Assembly (NCBI RefSeq): GCF_003369915.1
Contig: NW_022881625.1
Span: 372,001 to 436,000 of the forward strand
DNA from: Drosophila miranda
Lineage: Eukaryota; Arthropoda; Insecta; Diptera; Drosophilidae
Reading direction: 5' to 3'
DNA: 64,000 bases
The position numbers and the translations under genes were made by a program. This document shows positions 1 to 11,838 of the stretch, piece after piece. The notes under the pieces are model-generated. The model saw only the letters and a program-made list of their open reading frames with translations. It was not told where the DNA came from and made no database searches. Numbering within the stretch: position 1 is the first letter of the stretch; the number at the start of each line of letters is the position of its first letter.

Positions 1-1605
1 AGTAAGGGGCCTAGATGGCTGCCTTGTGGTACTCCCGAAGAAACCTTTACTGGTAAAGAGAGGGAGTTTTTGAAGAGGACTCTTTGAGACCTAGAACAAA
101 GATAGCTAGAAATCCATCTCAGGAGGTTGGGCGGAAACCCTAAAAGGTCAAGTTTATGCGCTAAAAGGGAATGGTTTACAGAGTCGAATGCTTTACTAAA
201 GTCGGTGTAAATAACATCCGTCTGTAAGTTACATTGAAAGCCTTTAATAATGAAAGAGGTAAACTCTAACAAGTTCGTGGTGGTTGATCGCCGCCTTATA
301 AATCCATGCTGAGTTGGAGATATAAGTGACTTGCAGAGATGTTGCAAGTGCGGAGTTAAAACCCTCTCAAACATTTTAGGAATAGCGGATAACTTTGCTA
401 TACCTCTATAATTTTTTGCATCAGACTTGCTACCTTTTTTATGGAGAGGAATTATAAACGATTCCTTCCAGATCGGGGGGAAGCAAGAAGAATCAATGGA
501 TAGGGTGAATAGTTTAAGCAAAGGTCCACACAGAGCCTCGGCGCAGTACCTGAGTACACAACCTGGAACCCCGTCTGGACCCGGTGAAAACACCGGCTTA
601 ACTAGTCGAAGATCATGAAGTAGGGAACATTCATTTAACAAGGGACTGAAAATGCCGTTCGACCTCGGTAAACCGTATGGGTACGGATGACCAGAGTAGC
701 TTTCCTCAGAATAGGTGGTTTGGAAGAATTGGGCAAAAAGATCGGCAATTGCCTGATCATTATTTGCCGACGTATTACAAAATGATAGCGAGGATGGGTG
801 TGCGGACGTTCTACGCTTACTGTTTACGAAGCTGTAAAACTGTTTAGGGTCCTGAGAAAAACGTATCCTGCATCGAGATAGGTAGTTCTTATAGCATTGA
901 GCATTAAGAACTGAAAAGTTTGACCGAGCTAATACATAGCGAGAGTGAGAAGTAGGAGAACCCACTTCTTGAAATTTTTTATAAAGTCTTGATTTTAAGT
1001 TTTTTAGACTGGATAACTCTTTGGTAAACCAAGGGGGTTTTCCAGATCTAGTCGGACAAGAAAGCGGGACACAAGAATCGAAATATGTGCCAAGAGCATT
1101 GTAAAAAATGTTTGTGCCTTTTATGATATCAGTGCACAAGTACAAAGCGGACTTGTTCGGGCAGCCTACTCGACCGATCCAATACAGTTGGTCCTATATC
1201 TAGCGACACCTCGAAAGTAGGGTGGTAGGCGTCTTCAGGTATAGTGAGCGGAAGGGCTCGGCTTAACAACACTATGACCCAAGGAATTTTTCACATGGTT
1301 GACTTGAGACAGGGATAGGTCAAGCAAGCCGTCAACAAAGTCATGTCGTGACATGGGCACTAGGATACTAGACTCGTTTACCGAAGACCAAACAGTTCCT
1401 GGCAAGTTGAAGTCACCAAGAACTATCATACGATCTTTATCAGATAGCGAGGAAGAAACAGCGGTTAAAGCGGACAAGTGCTGCTCATAAATTGAAATAT
1501 CCGAAGAAGGTGGGATCTACGAGCAAGTAATGAATATAGCGAAAGCGGGAAGAATCAGTTTTACACACAGGAATTCCAGTTCCTGTTGAACTTGGACTGG
1601 ATAGG
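1..1605 (-). mobile_element. CR1/Jockey-group non-LTR retrotransposon, ORF2 fragment
   Basis: Reading the minus strand gives broken but clear endonuclease and reverse transcriptase coding sequence. The RT boxes YTDFSKAFDSVNH (about 171-212) and GVPQGSHLGP (6-35) are intact, and the fingers segment with NYRGIAKLSAIPK lies near 370-430. An endonuclease piece with GDFNLPG lies near 1390-1425, preceded by a stretch with IPPSSDISIYEQH. The part between endonuclease and RT has the PPWFTKEL-type motif. The window edge cuts the RT before its YADD box. Frames change several times, so this is a dead copy. The HLGP form of the box suggests the CR1 or BS/Jockey side of the non-LTR tree; the exact family is not settled. 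Confidence 0.75.
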
Positions 1606-1637
1606 AAAGCATATTTGTGTTCTTCGCCTGAAAGATA

Positions 1638-1735
1638 TATTTATTTATATATTTATTTATTATTTATATATTTATGTATATTATATATATAAATATATTT
1701 ATATATATTATATTATTTATACAAGTATATATCAC
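1638..1735. repeat. AT-rich low-complexity tract
   Basis: An almost pure A/T stretch of TATT and TATA units lies next to the upstream end of the CR1/Jockey-group fragment. It has no coding content. It may be a microsatellite expanded at the end of the retroelement. Confidence 0.8.
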
Positions 1736-1779
1736 ACCTCACCGAGATACTTATTAACTATTAAGTTTAGTCCCCATAG

Positions 1780-4126
1780 TTAGTGTATAGTTAGGTTGGC
1801 TTAATTTCTTGTTGTGGTGTTACATGTTAAATGTTCCTGGTCGTGTGGGGCTAGCGCCATCTAGGGTTGACATTAAGAATATGCTTAAAAACGAACAAAA
1901 ATCTCCCCACCATGTCCATAACCATTCAAGGTGAATGGCGAAGGATCGTGCAAAGGCAGATCCGGAGAACAAAATTTTTGTTGGTCAGTAGATCCGCCCA
2001 AATCTTTCTTTCTCCTCGTGGCCGTACAAGCATTCAGTTGCGCGGTGAGAAAAAAAAAATAATAAAAATAAAATTAAACCGCCGTAAATAACCGTGGTGT
2101 GAAACCAAAGTGCACTCGATCGGGAAAAAAGAACCCAAGAAAGCAGATTGGGCTCTAATCGAAAACGTGAGTACCGGCCTTCGACAGTGCTGGGAGCCTC
2201 GAAGTTAGATTTTCCGACTTTTTCTGTAGTTTCCGCTTGGAGGTGAGCAGCCCCAACACAAAAAAAAAAAACACCTGGAGAAAGAAGGAATTAGCACCTC
2301 AACCCCATCCCCCTATTTTCGCAGTGCCAGTTCCAACCGGGTAAATATGTGCATGGAGTAACTGTTAGAAAAAGTAGCCTGATCAGTATTTTCAAATTCC
2401 ACATTAGAATCGGCACTTAGTTTGGGAATTATCCAAAAGCTGGAGCCCGAGCTTTAAGCCCCCGCACTACGAACCAGCTGATCCACCAAGTCGCGGGCAG
2501 TGAACTTTGGCTGCGCGAGACGAAGACAGCCGTCTGAACGGGCTTAGTGCGGCGAAATGGCGTAATCGTTTCGCATTCAAAACCGTGGCAAGAAACGGAA
2601 GCCGGTGCTTGCAGTCAGCGTAGGACCGAAGCCGCTTAAATGTTCCTACCGGGCGGGAAAAAATAGTGCACCACGTGTGTACATAACCTCCCGGCGACCC
2701 CTAGTGGTATCGCCTCTCTTGTTCTTCTCGTGATTCGGCCTAGCTGTTCCAAACGTTTATTTAAAGTGCAGTGGAGGCCAGCGTTTGTCTTATGTGCACG
2801 TTAGTGTCATTATGTAGGCTGAATGAAAACTGTAAGAGATGTGCTCACATACATATGTATACACCGCCCACTGAAAGCCACTGAGGCCAGTAAGATCCCA
2901 CCGTGACACGCATTCCCTTGAACCTCGTAACAGAAAAAAAAACCAGAAAAAAAATCCCACCAACACATGGAAAGTTTGAAAATGCATTTGATAAAAGCTT
3001 AAAAGTTTGAGCTTAAAAGCGTCCGCTCGGCCGGGTCCCCTCCGCGAGCTTATGCCATGCAGCACGCGCTGTACGATTTTGTTTTTGGTTTGCAGGTAAA
3101 AGTTTAATGCACCCACACACAGCCACACGCCCAGCTACGAAAGATCTTTCGCCGCGGGAACACAAACAAAAACTGAGTGAGCTTTATAATATACCAACAA
3201 CATTACATTTTATTGCCTCCCAAAATTCCGCGAGCGTGGCAAAAGCTTCGTTTTTTTTTTGCTAGATCTGTTTGTCGGTCGTTGACCTCACACTTTTAAA
3301 GTAGTCACAGCTGATTGGCCTTCTGCCTTTACAATACGCTTGGTAGAACGAATAGTATGTCCAACTACTCCCTGAAGCCGATGTGCTGGGAAATGTGTAC
3401 CTATATTGCGCTATAGTATTATCTTTCTATCTAAGGAAAAATCGTTAGTTTATATCGCACTATAAAATATCGTATATGCACTTATAACTATTTACACTTA
3501 TCGTATTTATTAATCTAAATATTCCCTAGTAATAATAGCTATATCTCTTGTGACGCTTTTCGTTCCTCCTTTTGTCCATTTAGCCTTGTCTTGGAGTTCT
3601 CGGTTAGTGTTTCTTTTTTCCTGTAACATGAATATAGTATCTGAATATAGTTTCTAATAAAAAGATTGTTAAGATGAATATGTGCTAGACGTTACCGCAT
3701 TTGGGGGAACCATGCCGCTCGTGAGCGAAATAGGATGACCAATACCGGACACTCCAGGGATCCTGATATTATTATTGGCTCTTTCAGGATCATGGTAGGG
3801 TGGGCGTGGCACGACTCCGTGCCAGCAAAACAGAGATGTCCGCCGCGGTGGTAGATCCCTACTCCTTCTCTGCACTATCTTTGCCCCACTATACTTTCCG
3901 TACCCCTAACGATAATTTCCTTGTCTGTCCCCCTCCCATTCCCAAAAAGAGTACGCGAATTTAAATAAAATAATACCAGCAGGAGCGAAGCAACCTAACT
4001 GGAGGGTTACCCCAAAGAACCCATCCCCATGTCCGACCAGAGATCAGCCGTGAAAGCGAGCGCGTACTCCTTCTCAGTGAGCCGACCACCAGCTTCATCG
4101 TGCGAAGATTCTCTTCGTTACTCGTT
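1780..4126 (+). mobile_element. Diverged Ty3/gypsy LTR related to LTR-A
   Basis: No gene is visible in this 2.3 kb. Its right half matches LTR-A (9482-11765, read on the minus strand) in order and spacing. Shared landmarks are CGAAAGATCTTTC (about 3136), a GGGATCCTGAT segment followed by TCATGGTAGGGTGGGCG (about 3760-3812), GTACGCGA then TTTAA (about 3951), and CCGACCAGAGA then GCGCGTACTTCCT-like sequence (about 4033-4072). A TCTTTCTTTCTCCTCGTGG block near 2003 also matches. The offsets imply an LTR of about 2.3 kb ending in ACA at 4126, where GAG copy 1 resumes. The left end is approximate. The element sense is plus. It could be a solo LTR or the 3' LTR of a copy whose interior was replaced. 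Confidence 0.6.
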
Positions 4127-4130
4127 ACAC

Positions 4131-5742
4131 TCCCTGAGTATGCCCAATGCCAGACAAATTCGGATGCTGCAGCGACAGCACCAACCAACGACAATTATTC
4201 CCCCCCCCATCATTCTGCCAGCTGTCCCCGACATTATGCCCATTCTGGACAAGCTGCAGAATGACCCGAGGGTGGGCAACAGTAGCTATCACACCAAGCT
4301 CATCAGCCGCAATGGTGTCCGTATCCAGGCCCGCGACATGGCTACCAGAGATGCCATCATGGCAATCCTGGGCGATGGCGGCGGCAACGAGGCGATGACT
4401 GGCCACTACACACACCAGCACAAGAGTGACCGTGGGCTACGGATCGTCGTGCGAGATCTCCATCACTCCACAAGCACCCAACTAATAACAAATCAGATGG
4501 CCGAACTGGGCTATTCAGTTAAATTTATTAGAGCCATTAAAGCGAGATCCGATGGACACCCCCTCGACCAGTTCGAGTTGGAGATAGCCCCCAAGCCGGA
4601 TGAAAGCCACCACGATGTCCTCCAATTAACCCAGCTGGGCAACCAGTTAGTGATCGTTGAGAGGCAGGCCAAGCCGGTGGACCCAGCCCAGTGCCACAGA
4701 TGTCAGGCTTTTGGGCACACCCGCACCTACTGCAGGCGTTCATTCGTCTGTATGAAGTGTGCGGGTGCCCACGCGTCCACGGCATGTGCCAAGCCAAGGG
4801 CAGACGCCCCTAAATGCGCCAATTGCCAGGGCGCCCACATCAGCGCCTACAAGGGATGTCCGGCATTCAAGGCAGCAGGAGTTGCGTCGCAAGCGCAGCT
4901 CGCTTCTGCAGCCATTGCCAGAGCAGCAGCCACCAGCAAAAACAACACCAGCACATCCAGGGCGCCGACAGCAGCAGCAGCAACAGCCAGCTCAAACGCC
5001 AGCCAATCCCTGGCGAGGACAGCAGCAGCAGCAGGCAGCATGGACGCCACTCAATGTCTCCTCTCCTGGGCGACGAAGAGGACAACAACAACAACACCAG
5101 CAGAAGCAGCAGCAGCCAATACAGTTAAAAAAACAGACGCCTACTGCCTCTGGCCCACGCACTGGGCGACGACGTCCAGAGCAGCCATTGAGCCGTTCCC
5201 AGGCACCACAACAGCAGCAGGTACAGCAGCTGCAACAGCAGCCGCAGCGCGAACAACAACAGCGACAGCAGCAGCAGCAGCAGTTTGCCAACAACCGCTC
5301 CCGGCAGAAGATGCAGCCGAAACGCCAATCTTTCGTGGGATCCTGCAGCCAGGCACTGTTGGAGAATACGCAGAGGATGACGCGATTGGAAAAGAGGCTG
5401 GAAGTGATGATGTCACTACTCTCCTCGCTCATCCAATCCCAGGCAGTGACGGCAACTCCAGCAGTTCCAGAAACATCGGAAAATCCACCAACAATGGCAG
5501 CAGCAACAGTGGTTGCCCCAGCTCCAGCAGCCAGGCGGTCAAAGAAACCACCACGATCAGAGCCACCACAAAAAACGTTAGGGCCAACGCCAGCCATTCC
5601 AGAGACGGATCCTGAAATGGATGAAGAAAATGATGACGATGAGATGTGGACAGATGACGACTCCATGGATGACATTAAGGCCTACGCCCGGAACATGAGG
5701 TACCATCTTGACAACCAGATATCCTGGAACGCTGTGTACTAA
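4131..5742 (+). pseudogene. gag of GAG element copy 1, 5'-truncated and frameshifted
   Basis: Encodes the middle and C-terminal parts of a Jockey/HeT-A-type Gag. A PRE_C2HC-like domain (IVVRDLHHST..., about 4440-4620) is followed by three CCHC knuckles (CHRCQAFGHTRTYC, CMKCAGAHASTAC and CANCQGAHISAYKGC, about 4690-4860). A Gln-rich tail, a short coiled-coil-like stretch and an acidic C-terminus ending ISWNAVY follow. A 35-bp deletion at about 4877, relative to copy 4, shifts the frame just after the knuckles. An unrelated Ala/Thr-rich frame then stays open to 5615, while the true frame continues to 5742. Apparent coding upstream of 4131 belongs to the LTR. Confidence 0.8.
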
Positions 5743-7732
5743 TTGGACACATCTCTGCCACTGCATTGGATTAAATGACAAATGCATATCACTCGCATGC
5801 CACAACAAAAATGAACAACGGACGCTGCCGCCATCAAAGCATTCAGAGTGCCATGTGTACCTGGAATGGAAATACACACACACTCACACACAAACATCCA
5901 TTACACTTGGGCGGCCGGACCTGTGCCGTTCGAGTTATGCGTGTCGTTGTCCGCCATTGCCCACAGCTGGTGGCCGGACCAGTGCCACTCGCTCTACATT
6001 AGGGCCACAATTGCCGACGCACACACACACTCACATCCATTTCACTTTGGCGGCCGGACCCGTGTCGCCACAGTAAAATGTGTGCCATCTACTCCTGGCT
6101 CCCAGCTGGTGGCCGGACCAGTGCCACTCGCTCTACATTAGGGCCACAATTGCCGACGCACACACACACACTCACATCCATTTCACTTTGGCGGCCGGAC
6201 CCGTGTCGCCACAGTAATATGTGTGCCGTCTACTCCTGGCTCCCAGCAGTGCCACTGGTTCTCCAAGAGGGCAGCCACAGCCACAGCGACGACGAGGAGG
6301 TGCGAATTGCACCTACTTCTGACGACTTCGGATGAGTTTCGACGACCAGGGGGGACGACGGGGTGGGCCGGTATGCAACGCAATGTCTTTACAAGCATTG
6401 TGTTTTTCTATGCCGGCCGATGCTCCGCTGTTTCTTGTCTTCCCTGTAATTATAGAAAAAGATATAGACATTATTTTAAATTGTTATGTTTATTGTAATA
6501 TTGTGAACGTAAATCAATTGTACCTGTTTTGTCTCGTCTTTGTTCCAGTGTAGTATCTCTTTTATTACCTGTTTTTCCGTCGTCTTCACTCCAGTCTACT
6601 ACTTATCTGTATTGTTATTTCTGCAAGTGCTTGTCTCTTTTTATCTTAGTGTATTTCCTCTTATTTTCCACGCAAAGCACCTGCATTGTTTACCTTTTCT
6701 CTTTATCTATTCCTCAATTGACTACGTGTTGCAACACTGCACTTTCTGAATTTTCGATCTCATTTCTTTAACCCCTTCTTCCCCCCCCCCCATTGTTATT
6801 TTCGTAATTAGTGCGGTTCTCCGACACCCCACTACAAAATTATTACAATCTGTGATAAAAATCTTCGGCGGCAACGGTGCTGACAATTGATTATCGGTTT
6901 CAAATCGACTTTCAAATCAGCATCAGTTGCCGCCAAAATGCTAGTCTTCGCATAAATCAACTACGCCCCCTATAAACTGCCCGCCCACATGTACATGCTA
7001 CATTCCTAGTCGTCTGCCCTCAGCAGGGTAGTAGAGGGGACTGAAGACCACATACCGCATTACAGCCAACAAAACATCAAGTTGACGAACTCACAGGGGA
7101 TTGCAAATCAAATTTTTAAGTTAGGGAGAATTACAAAGGGAAGAGACAGCATACTTTCTTGACTCACACCACACACACACACACACTTGCCAACCACTAT
7201 TATTCATTTCGCGCCAGAGCGGCTTTGACGAGTCCCCCCCCTCCCCCCTCTTGACAATTCGTACTTTTGGAGCCTTTTGCCCCGATCGTGGAGTGGTCTC
7301 GAGTCTGGGTCTCTGTCCAAATGAAAAGTCGTGTCGTGAATGTTGTGGAGTCGAGACGTGTTCGAGGTTTAGTTTAGTCCCTCCGTCAAAGTGCCGAATA
7401 TTTTGTGTCTCTCTTTTTCCGTTTTCCCTTCCCCCCCCCCCCCCCCCCCCTGCTGGCTGCGGGCCTATTTCGAGGTTACAAGTGTTTCGTTGCTGCAGTA
7501 TTATATGTTTGTAAAGTTTATTGTGCCATCAAATGTACTAGTGTGTTTGAAGTGTCGTTTAAAGTTTAATTGTAAAACAAACACAAAAATGTACATAAAT
7601 TAAATTAAGACATATACTGCCCACAAATATTAATAAAGCAACGCGCTTGGTTGCTGGCGGCTCAAACCCCAGCCTCTCAGCCCCTCCCCTGTGGAGCACT
7701 GAGAGCCCTCAACCCAAAGCGGGTATATATTG
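5743..7732 (+). other. 3' region of GAG element copy 1
   Basis: No gene in these 2 kb. It holds, in order: ~140-bp tandem repeats containing GGCGGCCGGACC and CA-rich spacers (about 5865-6215); a T-rich stretch; a run of 11 C (6781-6791); another CA tract (about 7165-7185); a run of 20 C (7431-7450); and an AATAAA (about 7632) before the terminal segment ending CCCTCAACCCAAAG. The order is the same in the other copies. It resembles the long untranslated 3' ends of telomeric retrotransposons, where the promoter for the next element can lie; that role here is inference. Confidence 0.7.
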
Positions 7733-9481
7733 AAAAAAAAAATAAAAATAAAAAAACTGTGTGAATAATTTGGCTTGACAAAAACTCCACTCGCGTCGGT
7801 CGAAAAATTTATTACCAAATCCAACCAAAGCCAATCCAGCGCAGCTATGCCACGCGGATCCACTGCCAGAAGAGGACGACGACGACGAGGACCACACGGC
7901 GTCACAGCCAGGGATCGCCCCAAATCAGCCATTTCCACTGCCAGCTCCGACAGCGCCGCCGACTGCGAAGCCAGCGCCGACAGCGCAGCGACCGGCACCG
8001 TGGCAAACGCAGCGATACTGAGACGCCAATCCACCGACTCCGCCACCTGGTTGGAGGCACTTCCTCCAATTCCTGGACCGGCTCCAGCCACCATTACCGG
8101 GTATGTGAGGACCACATACCATGCCGACACCACCATCACGGCCACTCCGGCCACAAGCCCCATCCCCGACCCCGACCTGCCCTGCCCCAACAGCTGGGCG
8201 GCCATTCCCAATCTCACCAGCCAGGAGCAGTTCCAGATCGGCGACGGGGTGGAGGCGGTCCATACCCAGGAACGCCAGCAGCAGCAGCAGCAGCAGCAGC
8301 GGTAGTCGCCAGCTTGAGGCATTGGCGGCGTCGGCAGCGGCAGCGGCGTCAGCCAAGGCACCGCAATGTCAAGCCAAGCCAAGCCAAGCGGTACCAAGCG
8401 CGCCAATAATTCCGCTTCCCACACTCCAACACACACAGACACGTATCGATGCACCGTATGCCGATGCATCGTGTGGAGAGAGCCGGAAACAGCAAGGAGC
8501 GAGAGAAGGCGCAAAGAGAGAGCGGGTAACGACCTCGTACCAGCGACAGTACGAGAGGGCACTCGAGCAGCCTCTGCACGAACAGCAGCCAACAAAAGAT
8601 TCGTGTTCGAGTGCCCGTTCGGGAGCGAGTTCGAACTCGAACCACAGCCATGGCACAAACCCCGCTCGATCGGCCACAGCAGCGGTTCCAAATGCAATGC
8701 ACACAGCCAATACCACAACCACAACCACAAATACAATGATGACATACATCAGCAGACAAACAGCGACATCAAACACAAAAACGACAACTACAATTACGTC
8801 GGCAGCCAGACGACGATGCCTGTTAACAGCAATGTTAACAGGCGGACCCCCCCCCACCGCCGCCGCCAGAGGAACATCAGCAGCAGCAGCAAACACGTCA
8901 ACAGCAACAACAACAACATCAGCCAACGGCAACAAACACAGCCAATACCGATGATATCCCATCCACCTCTGCTGCAGCGGCCACCCCGTTCGCCACTGAA
9001 GCGCGTCCGCGCCGAGGTGGATGATGATGACGATGATGACGATGATGATGACAGTGATGTTATGGTTGTTGAGTTTGATGACGACGACAATTTGGATGCC
9101 AATCATGCATCGGCCAAACGACGACTCCGGGAAAGTACCAACCAACAGGCAAGCAAATCCCATATCCCCCAAATTCAAAACCATCCCCATCACCAACAAT
9201 CAAACCAGCAACAACATCAGCGGACAATTACACAAAATGCCCCTGCCCCCGCCCCTGCCCCTGCCCCTGCCACTGCCAATGCCAATGCTCCACTAGCTCT
9301 ACCTCACTCACCTGCAAATGCAACTAGTAGTTGCGGCACAGGAACCCACACAGCCAGCTTAAACGCCAGCCAATCCCTGGCGCGGACAGCAGCAGCAGCA
9401 GGCAGCATGGACGCCACTCAATGTCTTCTCTCCTGGGCGACGAAGAGGACAACAACATCAGCAGAAGCATCAGCAGCCAAT
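7733..9481 (+). mobile_element. GAG element copy 2, 5' part
   Basis: Begins at the shared junction after copy 1 with an A-rich leader and CTGTGTGAATAATTTGG, then gag. It is interrupted at 9481 by the Ty3/gypsy element LTR-A and resumes at 22590. The 4-bp duplication CAAT (9478-9481 and 22590-22593) marks the insertion. The sequence on either side rejoins exactly as in copy 1 near 5117-5125. Confidence 0.85.
7847..9481 (+). pseudogene. gag of GAG element copy 2, N-terminal part with internal deletion
   Basis: The first in-frame ATG is at 7847, giving an Arg-rich start (MPRGSTARRGRRRRG). Ser/Ala/Thr- and Gln-rich low-complexity sequence follows, then an acidic Asp run near 9020-9070. Frameshifts at homopolymers, such as the C run near 8850, break the frame. 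About 930 bp present in copy 4 (about 42940-43870) are missing at about 9353, so this copy lacks the PRE_C2HC domain and all three zinc knuckles. The rest of the C-terminal tail is at 22590-23220. Confidence 0.75.
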
Positions 9482-11765
9482 TGTAGCATACAACGTACTG
9501 GTTCTAGGAGCTAATATTAGCTAAACGGGAGTAGGAAGTACGCGCTGGCTTCGGCTTTTGTCTCTGGTCGGCGGTTTGTGGGCATGGAGGATATTTTACT
9601 ACCCATTTAGAGCTCTGGCAAATGGTCGAGATAAGAATTTATATAAAAAATTAAATCGCGTACGAGTAGGGAAAGGATACTAAGAAACGGGATACCGGGG
9701 GTCAAAGGGACAGATCAGCATGGATACGTAAACGAAGAAGATCACCGGTCAGATCTTTGTCGGCTGCGGTATCGCCCATTGGCGAGAACGCCCACCCTAC
9801 CATGATCCTTCAGGGCCACCTATTAACAATCAGGATCCCTCCAACAAAGACTGCGGTGGGTCACATCTCCGTCAGACGAGGTTGCAGGGTTCCGATATAA
9901 GATATTTAGCCTTGGTTCATTTCCAAACTAACTTTACTTAAGCAATCCATAGTTCTTCATTTAAATTCCTATAAAACCTAACGCTAATAGACTTTAGTCT
10001 CTAATATAATCCTGCTATTCGATATTGTCTTACATTTATAGGGTATTACTATACAGCATATACTCGGGAAAGAATATCATAGGGGCGAGGTAGGGTATAA
10101 TGATCTTAAATCTATAAAAATAGGGATATATAAATGCACGAGCTAGGTTATGTGTTCATCATAGGAACAAGAAAACTTCAAACTTCATTACGTAAACTTG
10201 GTCAGTGCCAAAACCAGACAAAAATAGGGTATATGGAAAATCGCTTAAAGGCATGAGTAATATGTGTATAAAACCGTGATCATGGTTGAAGACCAACGAA
10301 TAGTCACCGCACATTCATTCTTTTCAGATGGCTTACTTGGTTCAGGATAATCACTTACGATACGATTAATAGCTTCGACTCCCACGCAGAAAGATCTTTC
10401 GTTGTGTGTTGGATGAGATGATTTGATGGGTGGATGAGTATGATGATGTGTGTGATTGTGTTGAGAATCTGCATAGATGATGAGATGAATGCGTGGCAAC
10501 CAAAATCAAATAACTGTAAAAATAATCGGTATTAATACACTACTCATTTGTTCAAGTTCGATTTAGCCCATGGATAGGAATTCCCTTTTTGTTTATACCG
10601 GATTTAATTGGCTGTTGCAAATTTGTTTCGTATCAAAAGAACGTAGTTAAACAGAAAGCGGATAAAAAAAACAGGGTTTCGCATATCGGGTCTAATGTCG
10701 AAAGAAAGATAGAAAATATAACTAAATCCGAGGCGGGGTCGATGCTTCCCGGCTGGAGACCGAGTTCCTACTCGAGGTCTGAAGGTGGCACACGATTGTA
10801 CCGGGCGCCGGAAAATTCTGCTGCTTCCGATGCCAAGGGTCAATGACCGCGATCCATCTGCGGCGTGAGGGTAGGTACACCCGCACACTTGATGGCTCGT
10901 GGGGCGACTGGTGTATTTGAAGAGTCAGTCAGATCATCCCCATGGGTCGAACGGGTCCCGGCGACGCTTGCAGAGCCCACCGATCGGGTTTACTGGAGGA
11001 GCAAGTCCATGCCCTCGGCTACCGCCTCATCCGAATGTCAAACGGTGGGGGTTTAACCGGTGGTACGGGCACGTGGCCAATAGAGGTCTCCGGGAATAAC
11101 CAATCCGTAACTTCTAGACCAGCGTTTCAATACGTAGATACTAGTGGTGCTAATCCTACGCGGAAAGAACAGAACATTTTTCAACGGGTCGCTGTAGCTG
11201 GGTGGATAATTACCTCAACAGAATTGCACCACTGTTTTGAAAAATTTTAGTACACTGTGGGCGCTTGTTTTCCAAATGGTCGAACGGCTGCCCCAGTATT
11301 GGCAATATATAACTGGCGCGTCGACTCAAATTAAATGATCACTTTGAGCCGCACTTGGCACTTGCACTAGGCTTTGACTTTGGCTTGACCTTGGTTTAGC
11401 GACCTGGGTCAGCTCTACAATACTTCTTTTTCCACAGCCGGTCACTCTGACGGTCACGAGGAGAAAAAGAAAGAGGCTGGGAGGGCTAAGTAAAGCAACC
11501 CACGTTTTTTTCCACACTTTCTATGGTCTTCTTCTGTTATACAGAATCCAGACACAGCAATATTTCATAAAATATAGTGCATGGCAGAAAAATTGCATAT
11601 CAAAGCGTTGCCGCTTGGTCGCAAAACAGCTGTTGATAAGCTTTATCAAAGCTCAAAAGATCTTCAACTCGAATTTTTTTTTCGGCCTAGTTTTATGCTG
11701 TAATTTTGGGAGTTAGCCGTGGGTAATTACAATACAAGAAGGCACGACAAGCGTCGAATATTACA
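9482..11765 (-). repeat. LTR-A, 3' LTR of Ty3/gypsy element A
   Basis: Long terminal repeat of 2284 bp starting TGTAG and ending TTACA on the plus strand. It is flanked by the CAAT target duplication (9478-9481). It is about 98% like the partner at 20271-22589, with a few substitutions and small indels. The first ~43 bp (9482-9524) do not match the first ~70 bp of the partner. The element's genes lie on the minus strand, so this is the downstream LTR. A purine run (GCGGGGGGG on the minus strand, 11766-11774) next to it is a credible polypurine tract. LTR length and Lys primer site recall the Ulysses/Osvaldo group. Open frames within the LTR are not credible genes. Confidence 0.9.
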
Positions 11766-11838
11766 CCCCCCCGCTGAAATCACACTTTGGGATCTTGCTA
11801 ACCAAAGCGTGATCCACACTTGGAGTGCTGAATACGAT

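Larger units (their letters stand above)
4127..7732 (+). mobile_element. GAG element copy 1 (5' part missing)
   Basis: First copy of the gag-only non-LTR element that recurs seven times in this window. It starts inside gag, directly after the LTR at 4126, and runs through the gag stop and the complete 3' region. It ends at the A-rich junction at 7733, where copy 2 begins in the same orientation. Roughly the first 1550 bp of gag plus the 5' leader are absent. No reverse transcriptase or endonuclease follows gag. Confidence 0.8.

Noticed and set aside
2790..3128. 112-residue minus-strand frame in the LTR relic
   Set aside because: No domain, no start context, and the region aligns by position with non-coding LTR.
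4029..5615. A single 528-residue plus-strand protein
   Set aside because: It starts in LTR sequence and switches to a non-gag frame after a 35-bp deletion at 4877. The true gag frame continues to 5742.
10740..11100. Possible tRNA or other structured RNA in LTR-A
   Set aside because: The GC-rich segment is common to both LTR copies, but no cloverleaf, A/B boxes or anticodon arm could be made out by eye.
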